Shown here piece after piece: positions 61,000 through 64,000 of a DNA stretch of 64,000 nucleotides. Within the stretch, counting starts at the first letter, position 1. Every line of letters begins with the position of its first letter. The DNA is from Acidobacteriaceae bacterium KBS 146 (lineage in GTDB: Bacteria > Acidobacteriota > Terriglobia > Terriglobales > Acidobacteriaceae). Where the stretch lies: positions 1,860,001 to 1,924,000 of the forward strand of contig JHVA01000001.1 of the NCBI GenBank assembly GCA_000688615.1, written 5' to 3'. A model generated the notes under the pieces. It was not told the DNA's origin, did not search any database, and worked only from the letters and a program-made list of their open reading frames with translations. The position numbers were made by a program, and so were the translations under genes.

Positions 61000-61632
61000 T
61001 TACTTGCTGTAAAGTTCGACGATCAGCTGTTCGTTGACCGGAAGCTGGATATCCTCGCGCTTCGGCAGAGAGAGGATCTTGCCGGAGAAATTATCGCGGT
61101 TGATATCGATCCAGGTAGCCTGGCGCTGGCCGCTGGCGAAATCCTTGGCGGTCTCAAGAATCGTAAGCGACTTCGAACCCTCGCGAATCGCGATCTCATC
61201 ACCAACCTTGCACTGGAACGACGGAATGTTCACCTTGCGTCCGTTGACCTGGATATGACCGTGGCGGACCAGCTGGCGAGCCTGACGGCGGCTCTGCGCG
61301 AACCCGAGACGATATGCCACGTTATCGAGGCGGGTCTCAAGCTGCTGCAAGAGCAGTTCGCCCGTGACGCCGGTCTTATTGGAAGCCTTCTCATAGTAGG
61401 CGCGGAACTGGCCTTCGAGTGTGAAATAGATACGCTTGGCCTTTTGCTTCTCACGCAGCTGCAGACCGTAGCCCACAACCTTCTTCTGCTTCTTGGACTG
61501 TCCATGCTGTCCCGGGGGGAAGTTGCGCTTCTCGACAGGGCACTTTTCGGTGAAGCACTTGGCTCCCTTGAGGAAGAGTTTGGTACCGTCGCGGCGGCAG
61601 AGGCGGCAGACGGGTCCGGTATAACGTGCCAT
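61000..61632 (-). CDS. rpsD: 30S ribosomal protein S4
   Basis: Primary 16S rRNA-binding protein and, in some bacteria, a translational repressor of its own operon. The sequence has an N-terminal zinc-type cluster, CRLCRRDG and later CFTEKCPVE (a C+ form), and the S4 RNA-binding domain [20 protein letters not shown] with [11 protein letters not shown]. Length 210 aa is normal. Lies between rpsK and rpoA. Confidence 0.97.
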   Translation of the reverse strand: MARYTGPVCRLCRRDGTKLFLKGAKCFTEKCPVEKRNFPPGQHGQSKKQKKVVGYGLQLREKQKAKRIYFTLEGQFRAYYEKASNKTGVTGELLLQQLETRLDNVAYRLGFAQSRRQARQLVRHGHIQVNGRKVNIPSFQCKVGDEIAIREGSKSLTILETAKDFASGQRQATWIDINRDNFSGKILSLPKREDIQLPVNEQLIVELYSK

Positions 61633-61707
61633 AACTTTCTAATCTCCTGACTTCGGGTGTCGATCGCTTTACACGCTGGCGCGCTTCGTCACGATCCGGT
61701 TAGCAAT

Positions 61708-61735
61708 TCCGCGGGAGCATTGAAACTCCCGCGGA
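61708..61735 (-). other. Intercistronic GC-rich hairpin between rpsK and rpsD
   Basis: A 10-bp perfect stem (TCCGCGGGAG with CTCCCGCGGA) around an 8-nt loop sits in the 118-bp gap before rpsD (minus strand). There is no U tract. A role in RNA processing or in S4-mediated feedback on its own cistron is possible. Confidence 0.5.
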
Positions 61736-61750
61736 GAAAGAATTGAAGCG

Positions 61751-62173
61751 TTACACGCGGCGGCGCTTCGGAGGACGGCAGCCGTTGTGCGGAATCGGCG
61801 TGACGTCACGGATCGAGCGAACCTCGATGCCAGCCGAAGCCAAGGCACGAATGGCTGATTCGCGTCCCGAACCGGGACCGGAGACGCGCACATCGACCGA
61901 ACGCAAACCGTGCTCGCGGGCGGAGTTGGCAGCGCCAACCGCAGCCTGTTGCGCGGCAAACGGTGTTCCCTTACGCGAACCACGGAAGCCGAGTGAGCCC
62001 GAGCTCTTCCAGCTGAGGGTGTTGCCCTGCTGGTCGGTGATAGTGACGATGGTGTTGTTGAACGAAGCCTGGATGAATACCAAACCGAACGGAACGTTCT
62101 TCCGCTCGCGCTTCTTAAACTTCTTGCCCTTCCCGGCCTTGGCGCCGGCTGCCTTCTGCTGAGTCTTCGCCAT
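61751..62173 (-). CDS. rpsK: 30S ribosomal protein S11
   Basis: Small-subunit protein of the platform. [20 protein letters not shown] and [20 protein letters not shown] are diagnostic, and the C-terminus ends [12 protein letters not shown]. The N-terminal ~20 residues are Lys-rich ([17 protein letters not shown]). 140 aa. Starts 3 bp after the rpsM stop, with no good ribosome-binding site, suggesting translational coupling. Confidence 0.97.
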   Translation of the reverse strand: MAKTQQKAAGAKAGKGKKFKKRERKNVPFGLVFIQASFNNTIVTITDQQGNTLSWKSSGSLGFRGSRKGTPFAAQQAAVGAANSAREHGLRSVDVRVSGPGSGRESAIRALASAGIEVRSIRDVTPIPHNGCRPPKRRRV

Positions 62174-62176
62174 GGC

Positions 62177-62557
62177 TTATTTCGTCGCTTTCTTCTTACC
62201 GGCGACAGTGCCCTTGCGGGGGCCCTTGCGGGTACGAGCGTTGGTGTGAGTACGCTGACCGCGGACGGGAAGCGAGCGGCGGTGGCGCAGACCACGGTAC
62301 GACTGAATTTCAATCAGGCGCTTAATGTTGAGCGAGACGTCCTTACGAAGGTCGCCTTCGATCTGGCCTTCCTGTTCGATGACGTGACGGATGCGGTTCA
62401 GCTGATCCTCGTCGAGCGTTGCGATCTTGGCAAACGGATCAACATCCGCCTTCGCCAGGATCTTCGCAGCGCGGGAGTCGCCGATGCCGAAGATGTAGGT
62501 GAGTCCGATGCGTACCTGCTTATTGTTCGGTACGTCGACTCCAGCAATACGTGCCAT
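62177..62557 (-). CDS. rpsM: 30S ribosomal protein S13
   Basis: Head protein contacting the large subunit. [20 protein letters not shown], the H2TH-like segment and the basic tail [19 protein letters not shown] are clear. 126 aa. AAGGA lies 5 nt upstream of ATG 62557. A 150-bp spacer separates it from rpmJ and holds no recognised feature. Confidence 0.97.
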   Translation of the reverse strand: MARIAGVDVPNNKQVRIGLTYIFGIGDSRAAKILAKADVDPFAKIATLDEDQLNRIRHVIEQEGQIEGDLRKDVSLNIKRLIEIQSYRGLRHRRSLPVRGQRTHTNARTRKGPRKGTVAGKKKATK

Positions 62558-62706
62558 TGGGGTCCTTATCGTTGGGCTCCGGAAGCTTCGCCACGGAGCG
62601 GGGTGAACGTCTTCGGCTAATATCCGCGGGGTTCATCGCACGCCTTGAGTCTGGCGAACTAGCCCTGCGGGGCCGGTTTATGAGGCAAACTCTGCCTCGA
62701 GTGGGG

Positions 62707-62820
62707 TTATCCCTGACGCTGCTTGTGCTTGGCGTTTTCGCAGATAACGCGAACGACACCACGGCGGTGAATTACCTTGCACTTGTCACAGATCTTCTTA
62801 ACTGACGCGCGAACCTTCAT
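62707..62820 (-). CDS. rpmJ: 50S ribosomal protein L36
   Basis: Thirty-seven-residue zinc-binding large-subunit protein, below the usual size cut-off for gene callers. The sequence [20 protein letters not shown] continues to [12 protein letters not shown]; the zinc ligands are Cys11, Cys14, Cys27 and His32, so it is the C+ paralogue. AGGAG lies 6 nt before ATG 62820. Position between infA and rpsM is classical. Confidence 0.97.
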   Translation of the reverse strand: MKVRASVKKICDKCKVIHRRGVVRVICENAKHKQRQG

Positions 62821-62851
62821 TACTTCTCCTAGAACGGCTCTTAACGATTCA

Positions 62852-62872
62852 CTTCCGGCTCTTTGCCGGAAG
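62852..62872. other. Hairpin between infA and rpmJ
   Basis: A perfect 8-bp stem (CTTCCGGC with GCCGGAAG) and 5-nt loop lie in the 134-bp spacer between infA and rpmJ. No U tract follows on the minus strand, so a processing or stability role is more likely than termination. Confidence 0.45.
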
Positions 62873-62954
62873 CTACGCCGCAAGCCTGATTGCCTGGGTC
62901 TATTGCATTTATTCCAGCTCAGAGCTAAACGCTAAAAGCCAGAAACCGCCTCGT

Positions 62955-63173
62955 CTATTTATAGCGATAGACGATACGGCCACGGTTGAGATCGTACGGG
63001 CTGAGCTCAATCGCGACACGGTCGCCGGGGAGGATGCGAATGAAGTTCTTACGCATACGTCCGGAAACGTGCGCCAGAGCCTGATGCTTATTCTCAAGCT
63101 CTACCCGGAACATCGCGTTGGGCAGGGTCTCGACGACCGTAGCCATTACCTCAATTGCATCTTCCTTCGACAA
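62955..63173 (-). CDS. infA: Translation initiation factor IF-1, TTG start
   Basis: Small OB-fold factor occupying the A site during initiation. Choosing the TTG at 63173 gives exactly 72 residues, starting (M)[19 protein letters not shown] and containing [20 protein letters not shown] and [20 protein letters not shown], the normal family length. AAGGAG lies 5 nt before the TTG. The frame is open further upstream to 63272, but that extension is not conserved. Follows map by 194 bp. Confidence 0.95.
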   Translation of the reverse strand: MSKEDAIEVMATVVETLPNAMFRVELENKHQALAHVSGRMRKNFIRILPGDRVAIELSPYDLNRGRIVYRYK

Positions 63174-63367
63174 ACGATCTCCTTCGGGAGAGCATGCTCT
63201 CCACAAAATCTTTGTTGTGAGTGCCTGGCCCACAGATGATTTCAGCTTGAAACTGTAATCACGGGCGTGCAATGTGACACACGCAGCATCTCTTATGATA
63301 CCCCACTTCAGGGCTTTTTCCTATCAGCAAGTCCCGATTCCTTGCTGCTTTCCGTGCCAAAATCCAC

Positions 63368-64000
63368 TTAGCGGGTCAAAACCAGAGGACCGTTCTCAGT
63401 GATCGCGACCGTCTGCTCAAAATGAGCGCTGAAACTGCCATCCACCGTCACTGCGGTCCATCCGTCAGGGAGTACCCTGACCTCGGGTTTTCCCGCATTA
63501 ATCATCGGCTCGATGGCCAACACCATACCCGCCTTCAGACGGAGGCCCTTGCCCCGGGTACCGAAGTTAGGAACCTGAGGGTCTTCATGCATGCTGCGGC
63601 CGATACCATGTCCAACGAAGTCGCGAACCACGCCAAATCCCTCAGCTTCACAGATTTCCTGGACGGTGGCCCCGATATCGAAGAGCCGCCCGCCAACCTT
63701 GCACTGATCGATGGCGGCTTCCAGGGAGGCTTGAGTCACTTCAAGCAGCTTCTGAATTCGAGGCTCCGCTTTGCCGATTGCATAAGTCATGGCAGCATCG
63801 GAGTAATATCCGTCGATGATCACACCACAATCGATCGAAAGAATGTCTCCGTCCCTGAGGACGCGCTTCTTGCTTGGGATGCCATGGACCACCTCCTCGT
63901 TGATGGAGGTACAGAGAGCCGCGGGGTATCCGTGGTACCCCTTGAAAGCGGCCTTACCTCCCAACTCAGCAATTTTGGCGACTGCAATCTCTTCCAGATC
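63368..64000 (-). CDS. map: Methionine aminopeptidase type I, N-terminus beyond window edge
   Basis: Removes initiator Met from nascent proteins. The frame is open to base 64000 (210 residues visible), so the ~35-40 N-terminal residues are cut off; the TTG-looking start at 63964 is internal (AELGGKAAFKGYHGYPA). All metal ligands are present: LSIDCGVIIDGYYSDAAM (two Asp), VGHGIGRSMHED (His), LAIEPMINAG (Glu) and FEQTVAI (Glu). First gene in this strand's ribosomal block within the window; secY/adk, usual upstream neighbours, are outside. Confidence 0.96.
   Translation of the reverse strand, partial: DLEEIAVAKIAELGGKAAFKGYHGYPAALCTSINEEVVHGIPSKKRVLRDGDILSIDCGVIIDGYYSDAAMTYAIGKAEPRIQKLLEVTQASLEAAIDQCKVGGRLFDIGATVQEICEAEGFGVVRDFVGHGIGRSMHEDPQVPNFGTRGKGLRLKAGMVLAIEPMINAGKPEVRVLPDGWTAVTVDGSFSAHFEQTVAITENGPLVLTR

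Noticed and set aside
59792-61012. 406-aa plus-strand frame opposite rpoA
   Set aside because: Complement shadow; rpoA is unambiguous.

Overview
The window looks like a chromosomal segment of an acidobacterium, most likely the Terriglobus/Granulicella/Edaphobacter group. This is an inference. It rests on two very large Oar-like TonB-dependent receptors with an N-terminal carboxypeptidase-regulatory-like domain, GC-rich coding, an HspR-type heat-shock repressor outside the actinobacteria, and the mix of housekeeping and surface-glycan genes. No rRNA gene, CRISPR array, intact prophage or insertion sequence was seen. One tRNA gene and one decayed integrase fragment are present.

Layout. (1) 0-8.2 kb: heat-shock/protein-quality region with a 5'-truncated dnaK, a small protein, an Nei-type DNA glycosylase, a membrane GT-C glycosyltransferase (minus), dnaJ, a short-chain dehydrogenase (minus), hspR and a VOC-family protein. 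(2) 8.2-16.7 kb: a minus-strand type IV pilus/type II secretion assembly cluster (GspF/PilC, a DUF2959 lipoprotein, GspE/PilB, PilM, PilN, PilO, PilP-like, pseudopilin), interrupted by a plus-strand HdeD-like gene; no secretin is seen. (3) 16.8-19.7 kb: erpA, two tiny membrane proteins, and gnd. (4) 20-27.5 kb: a putative peptide/amino-acid utilisation locus: TonB receptor with a long leader, exported M19 dipeptidase, Tat-exported flavin amine/amino-acid oxidase and exported RidA-like imine hydrolase. (5) 27.8-33.9 kb: asparagine synthetase, a gene-poor stretch with an integrase remnant beside tRNA-Leu(UAG), a DUF3467 protein, a GT39-like protein and an exported phosphodiesterase. (6) 34-42.6 kb: envelope genes (FlgO-like/TPR, NfeD-type protease, outer-membrane protein) running into DUF503, rbfA, nrnA, an ArnT-like transferase and a GNAT protein. 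(7) 42.7-51.3 kb: guaB (minus), a GT14 'branch' transferase, then rimP-nusA-infB. (8) 51.4-58.8 kb: second TonB receptor, a TPR/GT9-like protein, an M24 peptidase and two small membrane proteins. (9) 58.8-64 kb, minus: an ArsR regulator, then the alpha-operon-type ribosomal block map-infA-rpmJ-rpsM-rpsK-rpsD-rpoA-rplQ, with map cut by the window edge.

How the genes work together. Three translation/transcription blocks (rimP-nusA-infB; DUF503-rbfA-nrnA; infA to rplQ) sit among envelope functions. The most interesting grouping is the exported dipeptidase, amino-acid oxidase and RidA set next to a TonB receptor. It can be read as outer-membrane uptake of peptides, periplasmic cleavage, oxidation to imino acids and their hydrolysis. 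That pathway is inferred from families, signal peptides and adjacency, not demonstrated.
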